From Acidovorax delafieldii 2AN (GTDB taxonomy: Bacteria; Pseudomonadota; Gammaproteobacteria; Burkholderiales; Burkholderiaceae_C): DNA of 64,000 nt. The position numbers and the translations under genes are program-made. Within the stretch, counting starts at the first letter, position 1. The number at the start of each line of letters is the position of its first letter. The DNA is taken from the NCBI RefSeq assembly GCF_000175235.1, contig NZ_ACQT01000002.1, positions 1 through 64,000 on the forward strand, in the 5' to 3' direction. This document shows, piece by piece, positions 18,636-33,580 of the stretch. Under the pieces are notes generated by a model, which made no database searches, was not told where the DNA came from, and saw nothing but the letters and a program-made list of their open reading frames with translations.

Positions 18636-19433
18636 TTACTTGATGATGTTCTTGCCGAACCACTGCTCGGCAATCTTGGCGGCGGCGCCGTCGGCCTTCA
18701 TGTCGGCCAGGGCTTTTTCAAGCTTGCCGTGCAATTCGGTATCGTCCTTGCGCAGGCCCACGCCATATTCTTCGGTGCCGAAGTTGTCGCCCAGCACGGC
18801 ATAGGCGTCAGGCTTCTTGGCCACGTAGTAGCGGCCCACCACCTCGTCCACCACCACCGCTTCGAGGCGGCCGGTGGTCAGGTCCATCAGGGCGGTCACG
18901 TTGTCGCCAAAGGTCTTGAATTCCTTGAACGACTTGAAGACGGCGTCTTCCTTCTTGATGGCGTCCACGGCGCTGGAGCCTTCCTGCGCGCCCACCACCT
19001 TGCCGGCCAGATCGGCCTTGGTCTTGATGGCCGAACCGGCGGGCACCACGATGATCTGGTGGTTTTCCATGTAGGGCGCGGTGAAGGCGATGTTCTGCTT
19101 GCGCTCTTCGGTGATGGTCAGGCCGTTCCACAGCGCATCCACGCGCTTGCCCGACAGTTCGGCTTCCTTGGCGCTCCAGTCGATCGGCTTGAATTCCACT
19201 TCCAGGCCCAGGCGTTTGGCGGCTTCCTTGGCCATGTCGATGTCAAAGCCGACCAGCTGGTTCTTGTCGTCGCGAAAACCCATGGGCGGAAAGTTGTCGT
19301 CCAGGCCGACAACGATCTTCGTGGCGGCGGCAGGTGCCGGCGCGGGTGCGGCAGCGGGAGCGCTCTCCTGCTTGGAGCATGCGGCCAGCAGGGCACCCAG
19401 CGACAGCAGGGCAACGGCGGCGATCTTCTTCAT
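18636..19433 (-). CDS. Amino-acid ABC transporter substrate-binding lipoprotein (family 3)
   Basis: 265 residues. The signal peptide ends in lipobox LLAAC (Cys19), then comes an Ala/Pro-rich linker and an SBP_bac_3 domain: IVVGLDDNFPPMGFRDDKNQ, GFDIDMAKEAAKRLG, DALWNGLTITEERKQNIAFT, and TGRLEAVVVDEVVGRYYV. The pattern fits a polar or cationic amino acid; the exact substrate cannot be read. It is the first gene of the importer operon. Confidence 0.93.
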   Translation of the reverse strand: MKKIAAVALLSLGALLAACSKQESAPAAAPAPAPAAATKIVVGLDDNFPPMGFRDDKNQLVGFDIDMAKEAAKRLGLEVEFKPIDWSAKEAELSGKRVDALWNGLTITEERKQNIAFTAPYMENHQIIVVPAGSAIKTKADLAGKVVGAQEGSSAVDAIKKEDAVFKSFKEFKTFGDNVTALMDLTTGRLEAVVVDEVVGRYYVAKKPDAYAVLGDNFGTEEYGVGLRKDDTELHGKLEKALADMKADGAAAKIAEQWFGKNIIK

Positions 19434-19635
19434 GGTGTGGCGGTTCTCGAAAGTTGAAAAGGCGGGGCGCGGCGCCCCGGGGAAAACCCTTGATTTTCCC
19501 ACCGAAGCCCGTGCTTTCACCCATTCGCACCAAATGGGCGTGCAAAGACGGAGCAGCAAGCGCCAAAAACTATCTTTTCAATAGCGATGAAAGACCACAG
19601 AACAGGGGCTGCGAGCAGTTTTCCCCAAAAAAACA

Positions 19636-20061
19636 TCAATCCCTCCGCCGAAGCGCGCCAAGCCCCCACAGCCCCATCAGGGATGTGAGCCCCAGCAAAC
19701 CCCACGTCCCCAACGACGGAACGGCCGCAGGCGCCGCGGCCACCCCAGCAATGGAAAAATTGACGACTGCAGACGCAGCCGACGCATTGCCCGCGGCGTC
19801 CGTGGCGGTGGCCTCCACGGTGTGGGGACCCGCTGCAAGCGGCGCTGGCGGTGTAAACGACCATGCACCCACGCCGGAGGCGGTCACCGTGCCCACTGGC
19901 ACCCCGTCAATGGACACTGCCACCGTGCTCCCGGGTTCAGGGCTCCCATTGAACTCCCAGCCGCGGGCGCGCTGACGCCCCCTCCAATTAATTCCAATGG
20001 CTCTTGGCGACGAGGGCGACTCTGCCGTGGAAGGCCCCAACATCAAGACATCTTTGGACAT
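19636..20061 (-). pseudogene. Remnant of an IPTL-CTERM surface protein with an Ig-like repeat
   Basis: 141 codons if read from an ATG at 20061. The middle carries an Ig-like repeat end (PEPGSTVAVSIDGVPVG ... HTVEATATDAAGNAS). The C terminus is VPSLGTWGLLGLTSLMGLWG followed by basic residues, a VPxLxxWG-type sorting signal with one helix (IPTL-CTERM class). There is no signal peptide and the Ig domain starts abruptly, so this is most likely the 3' remnant of a larger exported protein. No sorting enzyme is encoded in the window. It lies between the gltD terminator and the importer operon. Confidence 0.6.
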
Positions 20062-20116
20062 CCGGCGGCCACCCGTCCGGCGGGCCAGCCCGCAGCCAGG
20101 AACGTACGGACAAAGC

Positions 20117-20138
20117 AAAACGGCGCCCAAGGGCGCCG
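20117..20138 (-). terminator. Rho-independent terminator of gltBD
   Basis: Perfect 8-bp stem CGGCGCCC/GGGCGCCG with a 2-nt loop (20121-20138), followed on the minus strand by four T, 20 bp past the gltD stop. Confidence 0.85.
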
Positions 20139-20158
20139 CTTGCAGGTGCAGACGCGAG

Positions 20159-21637
<1,479 letters not shown>

Positions 21638-21681
21638 GACGGTGTCCTTATGAATGCTGTGCTGGAGTCGGTGGTACCGCC

Positions 21682-26415
<4,734 letters not shown>

Positions 26416-26500
26416 GGCGCACTCCTCTATTTTTTCGCAGGGACCGCAAGATTAGTGCATTGCAACATGGATATGCAAGCACAACAATTAGGGTCGGGTT

Positions 26501-26538
26501 CAATTAAAAAAACTTAATTGGCTTCATTTTTTTAATTG
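26501..26538. repeat. AT-rich inverted repeat downstream of the RAYT gene
   Basis: Perfect 12-bp inverted repeat (CAATTAAAAAAA at 26501-26512 and TTTTTTTAATTG at 26527-26538) with a 14-nt spacer that itself contains CTTAATTGG. It could terminate the RAYT gene on the minus strand or mark the end of a RAYT-mobilised element. No matching copy is seen at the other flank. Confidence 0.5.
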
Positions 26539-26592
26539 GGGACATATCAAAAACACAAGAAATCAGCACTGAAACGCTTGCCCAGTGACTCC

Positions 26593-27291
26593 TCAAGCCT
26601 GCACGACTGGTTTCGGCGGCCGACCGGCCCGCGCCCGCACCATTCGCCGTTCGGTCAATTTTTGCAAGCTCTCCACAAAGCCTGAGTCCCCCAGCACCCA
26701 ACCGCTGAGGACGGAGCGGGTCAACTCGCTCTGTTGGGTCATACCCACGCCTTCCTGCACCAGCGCCGCATAGGCGGCCTCGCGGGCAAACGGGGTATTG
26801 CCGAGGGCCCAGTACAGCGATGGGGGCGTGAGCAAACGGTCGTTGCGCAAGCCCAGCCAATGGCCGTGGCTCGACCACGGGTAGTCCCCTGCCTGAGCGA
26901 CCAGGCCCGCGCGAACAGGGTTGAGATCGATATAGGCCATGCATGCGAGAAGATAGCGCTCGGGCTGCAGCACGGTAGAGCGATAGCGCCCTTCCCACAG
27001 GGTGCCCGTGCGGCCGTGCCGCCGATTGAATGCCTGCACATAGCTGCGCCCCACAGCCTGCATCATTTTGGGAATGCCTTCCACCGTCTGGGGTGTTGCC
27101 AGCAGATGAAAATGGTTCTCCATGAGCACGTAGGCGTGCACCGCCACGCCCCACCGCTGAGCTTGGTCCGCCAGCAACGAGAGCATCAACTCATAGTCTT
27201 GGCGGTCGACAAAGACACTTTGTCGGTTATTGCCTCGCTGGACAATGTGGTGGGGATAGCCGGGCAGCGCCAGGCGAGAAAGACGGGCCAT
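26593..27291 (-). CDS. REP-associated tyrosine transposase (RAYT, Y1/HUH superfamily)
   Basis: 232 residues. The Y1_Tnp fold is marked by HHIVQRGNNRQSVFVD, the metal-binding HUH motif in MENHFHLLATP (His-Phe-His), and the catalytic Tyr region AVGRSYVQAFNRRHGRTGTL followed by WEGRYRSTVL. It also has YIDLNPVRAGLV, typical of this family. Such single-copy proteins cut and join single-stranded DNA at REP palindromes and are thought to spread them. The gene is intact, with no terminal inverted repeats typical of IS elements. Its possible substrates include the dispersed palindromes in this window; this link is a guess. Confidence 0.9.
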   Translation of the reverse strand: MARLSRLALPGYPHHIVQRGNNRQSVFVDRQDYELMLSLLADQAQRWGVAVHAYVLMENHFHLLATPQTVEGIPKMMQAVGRSYVQAFNRRHGRTGTLWEGRYRSTVLQPERYLLACMAYIDLNPVRAGLVAQAGDYPWSSHGHWLGLRNDRLLTPPSLYWALGNTPFAREAAYAALVQEGVGMTQQSELTRSVLSGWVLGDSGFVESLQKLTERRMVRARAGRPPKPVVQA

Positions 27292-27377
27292 GACGGAAGA
27301 AAGCTCGAGCAGAAATGCGAATCATAAATCTGCCCCTCTGATTCCGATACGGCCGAGACACCCTCAACCGTCGGGTT

Positions 27378-28289
27378 TCAGATCGCTGCCGGTGCAGCAG
27401 AGGAGCCCTGCAAGCCGAAGCGCACGCCCAACGCCTGCTCCAGGCCGAACTCCTCCAGAATGGCGCGCAGTCGCTCGGCGGCCGCGCGCTTCTTGTGGCC
27501 TGTATAGCGGGCAATGATGAGTTCGTTTTTCATGCTGTGCTCCCATCCCACCAGTTCCGTCACGGTGACTTGATAGCCGCTGGCTTCGAGGTACAGGCAC
27601 CGGAGTACGTTCGTGATCTGGCTGCCCAGCTCGCGCGTATGCAGCGGATGGCGCCAGAGTTCGGCCAGCGGCGTACGCGCGAGCTGCAGCGCCTTGCCCT
27701 GGCGCAGGCAGGCAGCCACCTCCGCTTGGCAGCAAGGAACCAGGACCATCGCCCGCGCCCGCTTGAGCAGACCGAATGCAATGGCGTCATCGGTAGCGGT
27801 GTCGCAGGCGTGCAGGGCCGTCACCACGTCGATGTGATCGGGAAGCTCACCGGCTTGCGCCGACTCGGCCACCGAGAGGTTCAGGAACGACATGCGCCCA
27901 AAGCCCAGGCGTTCGGCCAGCGCACGCGAACGCTCGACCAGATCGGCCCGCGTTTCGATGCCATAAATGTGTCCGCGGCCCAAGGCCTTGAAGTACAAAT
28001 CGTAAAGAATGAAACCGAGGTACGACTTGCCCGCACCATGGTCGGCCAGCGTGGGGCTGTGTCCGTCTTCCGACAACTCCTGCAGCAGCGGTTCGATGAA
28101 CTGAAACAGGTGCTGCACCTGCTTGAGCTTGCGACGCGAATCCTGGTTGAGCCGCCCATCGCGCGTAAGAATGTGCAGCTCCTTGAGCAGCCCCACCGAC
28201 TGCCCCGCACGCAATTCGGGCAATTCGGCCCCGCCCTGCGGAACGGGGCCGCGCGAACCATGGGCGACTTTGGCTTGAGGTGCTTTCAT
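27378..28289 (-). CDS. SAM-dependent methyltransferase (Methyltransf_32 / METTL25-like)
   Basis: 303 residues. Motif I is ADHGAGKSYLGFILYDLYF with an acidic end to the next strand (YGIETRADLVERS). VTALHACDTATDDAIAFG and VPCCQAEV resemble the Methyltransf_32 family, which includes METTL25-like proteins and bacterial homologues. The substrate is unknown; an RNA or small-molecule target is possible. The ATG at 28289 overlaps the DUF1415 stop by 4 bp, so the two are translated together. Confidence 0.78.
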   Translation of the reverse strand: MKAPQAKVAHGSRGPVPQGGAELPELRAGQSVGLLKELHILTRDGRLNQDSRRKLKQVQHLFQFIEPLLQELSEDGHSPTLADHGAGKSYLGFILYDLYFKALGRGHIYGIETRADLVERSRALAERLGFGRMSFLNLSVAESAQAGELPDHIDVVTALHACDTATDDAIAFGLLKRARAMVLVPCCQAEVAACLRQGKALQLARTPLAELWRHPLHTRELGSQITNVLRCLYLEASGYQVTVTELVGWEHSMKNELIIARYTGHKKRAAAERLRAILEEFGLEQALGVRFGLQGSSAAPAAI

Positions 28290-28921
28290 GCGGCGCCTTT
28301 GGGCGCATTGAGCTGCGCGCTTTCTGAGCGGACCGCGCACCCGGCACCCACATCCAAAGCTTGCCACCCGGCCGCGCCCAACTGCTCGAGCACTTCCATG
28401 TTCCGCTCGTATATGGCTTCGGTCTGAGGGTAAGCCTGCACCGCTCTGTCGATACTGTCTTCACGCAGAAGATGCAACGTGGGATACGGTGCGCGGTTGG
28501 TGCAATTGGTCACGTCGCCTTCGTCGGTGCCAGCGAACTGGAATTGCGGATGAAAGCTTGCAATCTGCAAGGTGCCGTCCAGCCCAAGGTCTTCGAGCGT
28601 GGACTCCGCCACATCGAGAAAATCGTTGAACTCGAGGAAATCTATGAGGCAGTACGGGGCCATCAACAACGTGGTGTCCCGCTCATCGGCAGGCACAGCC
28701 GCGAGAGCAGTCAGTTCACGCCGCAAATCCTGCTCGAGTGCCGCAACATCTGCCGCCGTGCTGACGACGTAATGGATCTGGCCCTTGGCGTTCACCCCTT
28801 TGGCAAAGGGGCACAGGTTGAGCCCGATCACAGCCCGTTCCAGCCAGCGCACCATGTCTGCCTTGACAACGCCCTCCCCTTCAGAACGTGCCGGCGAAGA
28901 GACAGGGGAAACAGGGTTCAT
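28286..28921 (-). CDS. DUF1415 family protein
   Basis: 211 residues with the DUF1415 hallmarks: LNLCPFAKGVNAKGQIHYVV, DTTLLMAPYCLIDFLEFNDF, IASFHPQFQFAGTDEGD and NRAPYPTLHLLREDSIDRAV. A conserved Cys in LCPFA and His in FHPQ could be functional. The family occurs widely in proteobacteria without an assigned reaction. It is coupled to the downstream methyltransferase. Confidence 0.85.
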   Translation of the reverse strand: MNPVSPVSSPARSEGEGVVKADMVRWLERAVIGLNLCPFAKGVNAKGQIHYVVSTAADVAALEQDLRRELTALAAVPADERDTTLLMAPYCLIDFLEFNDFLDVAESTLEDLGLDGTLQIASFHPQFQFAGTDEGDVTNCTNRAPYPTLHLLREDSIDRAVQAYPQTEAIYERNMEVLEQLGAAGWQALDVGAGCAVRSESAQLNAPKGAA

Positions 28922-29393
28922 GGCAAATCGATTCTGACGGCAACTGATTAGACAGCGAATTTTAGCGCCCCCCCGCCGCAGAGGCTGTCCCGCTTCAACG
29001 ACCCTTCTTGTTATCCCAAGATGTCGGCGTGTGGTGACACTGTGGCCATCAATCCGGTCGCTAGATGCCGCCAACAGTGACCATACCCGCCCTCATCCGC
29101 CTGCGGGCCTGCCAGTGGCTGTGCTGGGCGCTCCATCTGGGTTTGAGCCCACCGAGGTCACAGGTTGGCATGCGCCGTCCATGCAACGTCCGTCCCGGCC
29201 CTACCCACACCATCTATCAGGGGATGACAAACTCGCTCGCCATTGCCGCTCCGCCTCCCCCCCCCCCCGCCTTGGGCGCTCTGCGAAGCAGATGGACTCA
29301 GTGAGTGGGACATGCTTCTAGGCACGAGCACATGAAAGGGCGGCGCTCCGACTCCCGCTTTAAACTGCAAGGCCGAGCGCAGCCTGACCGAGC
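28922..29393. other. Intergenic region, no gene seen; contains a 12-C homopolymer
   Basis: Between the end of dgt and the DUF1415 start. Reading both strands gave no frame with a recognisable domain or ribosome site. It contains a run of 12 C at 29257-29268. The promoter for the DUF1415 pair should be near 28930-29000, but no strong match is visible. Confidence 0.55.
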
Positions 29394-30563
29394 TCAGCCA
29401 AGCACGCGCAAGCCGGTGAGGCGCTCGTGCTCGCGCGCTGCAAAGCGATCCGTCATGCCGGCAATGAAATCCGCCACTGCACGGGCCCGTGCGGAAGCAT
29501 CGCCGACCATCGCCTGCTGGGCGAAGCGCGCCTTCATTTCGCGGGGGTCGGCCTCGTATGCAGCAAACAGATCGGTCACGACACGCTGGGCGCGTCCGGT
29601 GGTTTCCACGACCTGGGGGTGACGATAAAGGTTCTTGAAAAGAAACCGCTTCAATTCGGACGACATGTCCCGCATCGACGCGCCGAAGGTGACCATCGGC
29701 CCTGCCATGCGCACATCGGCCACGCTGCGCGGGGCAACGTCGGCCAGCATGGCACGTGTTGCATCAATGACGTCGTACACCTGAGCACTCAGCATCCGCC
29801 GAATGGTTTCGTACAAGAGCCTCCGCCCCATGGTCGCGTCCGTCAGATGCGGATGCTCGGCTTGTGCAACGCGCCGGTACTTGTCAAACAACGCAACGTC
29901 GGCCAACTGGACCAGCGTGATGAGGCCAGAACGCACGCCGTCATCGATGTCGTGCGCGTTGTACGCGATTTCATCGGCCAGATTACACAACTGGGCCTCA
30001 AGGCTGGGCTGCTCTTTGCGCAGAAACCGCCCCCCCACCCCACCTGGCTCGATCGCTTCCAGGCGCTGGGCATTGGCAAGAGAGCAGTGCTTAAGCACGC
30101 CTTCACGCGTCTCAAAAGTCAGATTGATCCCGTCGTAATCGGGATAACGCTCTTCCAAGCGGTCCACCACGCGCAGACTCTGCAGGTTGTGTTCGAAGCC
30201 TCCGTGGGCACGCATACACGCGTTCAATGCATCCTGCCCTGCATGCCCGAAAGGGGTATGGCCCAGATCGTGCGCCAGCGATATCGCCTCTACCAGATCT
30301 TCATTGATGCACAAAGAACGGGCAATCGAGCGCCCCAACTGCGCGACTTCAAGCGAATGCGTGAGCCGCGTACGAAACAAGTCGCCTTCATGGTTCAGAA
30401 AAACCTGAGTCTTGTAGACCAGCCGACGAAAAGCCGAGGAGTGAACGATGCGATCCCGGTCCCGCTGGTACTCGGTGCGGGTGGGTGCGGGTAACTCGCG
30501 ATGCCTTCGGCCACGACTATGGGCCGGATCACAGGCGTAGGGAGCCAAACCGGAAAATTGCAT
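29394..30563 (-). CDS. dgt: Deoxyguanosinetriphosphate triphosphohydrolase-like protein (Dgt family)
   Basis: 389 residues from the ATG at 30563. HD-domain dNTPase: RIVHSSAFRRLVYKTQVF, RTRLTHSLEVAQLGRSI (first His), SLAHDLGHTPFGHAGQDALN (HD pair and second metal His) and ADEIAYNAHDIDDGV. It hydrolyses dNTPs to nucleoside and triphosphate and tunes the dNTP pool. Upstream TTG/GTG codons could extend it, but MQFSGLAPYA is the family start. It lies 57 bp after aroB in the same direction, the usual order in Burkholderiales. Confidence 0.94.
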   Translation of the reverse strand: MQFSGLAPYACDPAHSRGRRHRELPAPTRTEYQRDRDRIVHSSAFRRLVYKTQVFLNHEGDLFRTRLTHSLEVAQLGRSIARSLCINEDLVEAISLAHDLGHTPFGHAGQDALNACMRAHGGFEHNLQSLRVVDRLEERYPDYDGINLTFETREGVLKHCSLANAQRLEAIEPGGVGGRFLRKEQPSLEAQLCNLADEIAYNAHDIDDGVRSGLITLVQLADVALFDKYRRVAQAEHPHLTDATMGRRLLYETIRRMLSAQVYDVIDATRAMLADVAPRSVADVRMAGPMVTFGASMRDMSSELKRFLFKNLYRHPQVVETTGRAQRVVTDLFAAYEADPREMKARFAQQAMVGDASARARAVADFIAGMTDRFAAREHERLTGLRVLG

Positions 30564-30620
30564 CAAAATGGCCCGATGCGCTTGCGGACAGGCCACCAAT
30601 TGCTAGAAATAAAATAGCAA

Positions 30621-31739
30621 TCAAACGCAGCACGCATCAATGACCTCGCGAACAAGGGCATCGGGCGCAGGCCGGACAATCGCCTTGCCCGGGCCATCAA
30701 TCACAACGAAGCGGATTTCCCCGGCCTCTGACTTCTTGTCCACCCGCATGAGGGACAGGTAACGTCCGGCGTTGTCTTGCGCGTCAAGAACCGGCGCCAC
30801 CACCGGCAACCCCGCGCGCTGGATGAGCATTTTGAGGCGATGCGCGAATGGATCGTCAACCAGGCCCAGTCGCCGCGACAACTCTGCCGCCATGACCATA
30901 CCCGCGGCAACGGCCTCGCCGTGCAACCAAGCGCCGTACCCCATTCCTGCCTCAATGGCGTGACCAAATGTATGGCCGAAATTCAAGATGGCACGCAGGC
31001 CAGATTCCATTTCGTCCTGCCCCACCACCCATGCCTTGATCTCGCAGCTGCGCCGAACGGCGTGTGCAAGCGCGCGGCGATCGCGGCTGCGCAAGGCATC
31101 CATGGATGACTCAAGCCACGCGAAGAACTCCATGTCCGCAATAGGCCCGTATTTGATGACCTCCGCCAGACCGGCGCTGAGCTCGCGCGCCGGCAGCGTA
31201 TCGAGCGTCGCAAGGTCACAAACCACCAAAAGGGGCTGGTAGAAGGCCCCGATCATGTTCTTGCCCAAGGGGTGGTTGATGGCCGTCTTACCTCCCACAG
31301 ACGAATCCACTTGGGCCAGCAGTGTGGTGGGCACCTGCACGAAGGGCACGCCCCGCATATAAGTGGCAGCAGCAAACCCCGTCATGTCGCCGACCACGCC
31401 CCCACCCAAGGCAAAAAGCACCGTCTTGCGGTCGCAACCGTTTTCCAGCAGTGCGTCAAAAATAAGATTGAGGGTCTGCCATGTCTTGTGCTCTTCGCCG
31501 TCTGGAAGCACCACTTGATGAATCTGGCCGTACTTCCCAGCAAGTACACGCTGAAGTCGATCTGCATACAGCGGGGCTACCGTGATGTTGGTGACAATTA
31601 CTGCATGAGCTGCCGCCGGAAGCGTAGCGTACGTAGAAGGCAAAGCAAAATTCTCAGTGGAAATCTCGATGGGGTAACTTCGTACCCCAAGCTCAATTCG
31701 AACGTTCCCCTTCTCCTGGAAAAAATCAATGGACGACAT
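30621..31739 (-). CDS. aroB: 3-dehydroquinate synthase (AroB)
   Basis: 372 residues. Zn/NAD-dependent cyclisation of DAHP to 3-dehydroquinate in the shikimate pathway. NAD and substrate segments: [40 protein letters not shown]; metal ligands in [19 protein letters not shown] and [11 protein letters not shown]. The ATG at 31739 is chosen; an upstream TTG (31754) is less likely. aroK, which normally precedes it, is absent. The 5' part of the gene is visibly lower in GC than its 3' part. Confidence 0.96.
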   Translation of the reverse strand: MSSIDFFQEKGNVRIELGVRSYPIEISTENFALPSTYATLPAAAHAVIVTNITVAPLYADRLQRVLAGKYGQIHQVVLPDGEEHKTWQTLNLIFDALLENGCDRKTVLFALGGGVVGDMTGFAAATYMRGVPFVQVPTTLLAQVDSSVGGKTAINHPLGKNMIGAFYQPLLVVCDLATLDTLPARELSAGLAEVIKYGPIADMEFFAWLESSMDALRSRDRRALAHAVRRSCEIKAWVVGQDEMESGLRAILNFGHTFGHAIEAGMGYGAWLHGEAVAAGMVMAAELSRRLGLVDDPFAHRLKMLIQRAGLPVVAPVLDAQDNAGRYLSLMRVDKKSEAGEIRFVVIDGPGKAIVRPAPDALVREVIDACCV

Positions 31740-32049
31740 AAACTGAATATCCAAAATTGCACGAAATCCTCAGAGACTCGCGTATAAGAGGGCTAGCCGC
31801 AAGTCCATCTGGAACATCCGCATTACCAAACACCACAGCCAAGCGACCTTCCGAAGCACATAGCTTCAGCCTATCAAGTTTAGCGTCTCATCAAGCGATT
31901 CGTCAAAACTACTGAATCGCGTGCCTTTTTTTGGATGATCTACCAATAAAAATCGCCCCTCAACCATGAGGGGCGAAATACTGCTGAATGGCCCAGATTG
32001 CTGAGGTGAACGCGGCTAGCTGAATTGCCAACACGCGCACCCCAGATGT
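31740..32049 (-). other. Low-GC interval between the lipoprotein and aroB, with possible coding relics
   Basis: No intact gene. On the minus strand a 33-codon frame from ATG at 31967 (MVEGRFLLVDHPKKGTRFSS ...) stops at 31866. A neighbouring frame then continues without start or stop through GRLAVVFGNADVPDGLAASP to beyond the aroB start. Together they look like a frameshifted 3' fragment of an unknown gene, but this is uncertain and no family is recognised. It does not resemble shikimate kinase, which usually sits here. The terminator of the lipoprotein gene lies at its right end. Confidence 0.35.
31947..31975 (-). terminator. Rho-independent terminator after the Ig-like lipoprotein gene
   Basis: Perfect 9-bp stem CGCCCCTCA/TGAGGGGCG (31954-31962 and 31967-31975) with loop ACCA; on the minus strand it is followed by ATTTTTATT. 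It closes the pilMNOPQ-lipoprotein transcript, so aroB needs its own promoter. Confidence 0.88.
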
Positions 32050-33555
32050 TTAAGGGCAAACCCCGCCAGTCACCTTAATGGACACTTTGCGAGTTACAGT
32101 TGCAGGCGCCTGAGTTGCGGTAACAAAGAATTCTGCTGCAACACAATCAGTGGCGGTCGCAGGAACAGGGGGTTTCCCGGAAATTACTCCGTTGTTACCC
32201 ACCTGAGCCACGCTCAACCAAGTCGGCTTGGTAGCAGAAATTGTCCAAGCGATACCTTTAGTGGGGTCACCGCCGGAGGCCGAGAAGGCATACTGGTACA
32301 GGCTATCACCCGTAGCGCTAGGCAAGGGACATGCCACGTTCACGTCTCCACCACAGCCATTGACAGTGAAAACTAGAGGATCGAGTGGCAAGGCACCCGC
32401 AACCGTCAGCTTCAAGTTACTTGTCACTCGGGCACCCACAGCATCCACAACTGTAACTGCAATGTTGTAATCACCCGGTGCCGCCAAAGGAGTCCCCGCA
32501 ATAACACCTGAACTGTTCAAAGCCAAACCGGGAGGCAAGCTTCCGGTAGCAGACCATGTGTAAGGTGCTACTCCACCCGTTGCCGATAGTGCATACGCAA
32601 AAGGAAGCGTATTTGGGACATTGATATCCGTTGCGGCAAACGTTAACGGAGTTGCGGCCACCGCATCAACGACGCTTACGGCTGTCAACGAATAAACTGC
32701 GTCTTGAATTCCATTCGCCACATTATTATCAAAGCGGTCGGTCACGAGTTCCAGCAAAATGATTCCACTATTTGCGCCACTCGATAGAGAGAACGATCCC
32801 ACGCCGCCTGATGTATTGACTTGCAACACACTTCCGGACTGTGCCCCTGACAGCAGGCGAGCACCCGCTGACGCACCAAATGGACGAATGCTCACCTGCA
32901 GATTAGCAGCCGAGGCATTAGGAACAGGTTGATTGGCATCGTCCATCAAGAACGCCTGTAACCCAACGTTGTTACGCAAATTCCACAGATTATCGCGCGA
33001 CCCCAGGAATCCGGGAGCTTGAGTCACGGCCCGCACACTTGCAGGCTTACCGTTGGCATTCCCTCCAACAGCAATATCAACGCTTGCACTACGTATTTGC
33101 TTATCACGAGGATCCGTAATCGAGCAGATTATACGCGCCGTTCCAGCTTGGTCGCCGGCGTGGAAATGAAAAGAAGCTGCCCCTGTATTCGCATCAAGCG
33201 CCACCGAACGATAAGCCTTGGGGTTCTTATTCTCATCTTCGTGCTCAGCTTTTCCATCCAAGTAATATAAAGCCCCCGAATCGAGCCCTTGGACGATATT
33301 GCAACCGAATACTTCCGTGCCACCTGGAACAGGTAACGCACCTTGGCGAGCCTCAACATAGAGAGTTGTAGTATAAGGCGCATAGGCTCCCAAATTGGCA
33401 ACCTGGTGTGAAATATTCAAGGGCAATTGAGCCTTCACTGATCGCAGCGTAATGCTGTACGGTTCACTGGTGGAACCCGAACTACCCCCACCTCCACCAC
33501 AAGCGGCAAGGAACCCAAGGGCTGCCATGGCAAATATTTTAAGAGATCTCATCAT
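32050..33555 (-). CDS. Lipoprotein with putative Ig-like (He_PIG) domains
   Basis: About 501 residues. MMRSLKIFAMAALGFLAAC is a lipoprotein signal (lipobox LAAC), followed by a Gly/Ser linker. The middle has beta-rich Ig-like segments. A clear He_PIG unit near residues 290-385 reads ATGGVAPYTWSATGSLPPGL then ALNSSGVIAGTPLAAPGDY, and a second, degenerate unit ends the protein. Four or more Cys suggest disulfides. The ATG at 33555 is 25 bp after pilQ and has GGAA upstream; ATG 33567 is an alternative with a poor ribosome site. Base composition is low-GC (26 of 60 G/C in 32701-32760). It may be a pilus- or surface-associated accessory of the secretin operon; its function is not established. Confidence 0.75.
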   Translation of the reverse strand: MMRSLKIFAMAALGFLAACGGGGGSSGSTSEPYSITLRSVKAQLPLNISHQVANLGAYAPYTTTLYVEARQGALPVPGGTEVFGCNIVQGLDSGALYYLDGKAEHEDENKNPKAYRSVALDANTGAASFHFHAGDQAGTARIICSITDPRDKQIRSASVDIAVGGNANGKPASVRAVTQAPGFLGSRDNLWNLRNNVGLQAFLMDDANQPVPNASAANLQVSIRPFGASAGARLLSGAQSGSVLQVNTSGGVGSFSLSSGANSGIILLELVTDRFDNNVANGIQDAVYSLTAVSVVDAVAATPLTFAATDINVPNTLPFAYALSATGGVAPYTWSATGSLPPGLALNSSGVIAGTPLAAPGDYNIAVTVVDAVGARVTSNLKLTVAGALPLDPLVFTVNGCGGDVNVACPLPSATGDSLYQYAFSASGGDPTKGIAWTISATKPTWLSVAQVGNNGVISGKPPVPATATDCVAAEFFVTATQAPATVTRKVSIKVTGGVCP

Positions 33556-33580
33556 ATATTTTTCCATCTTCCAATCAAAA

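Noticed and set aside
31740-33555. Hidden or split aroK between pilQ and aroB
   Set aside because: No P-loop (GxxGxGKST) or other shikimate kinase segment is found on either strand.
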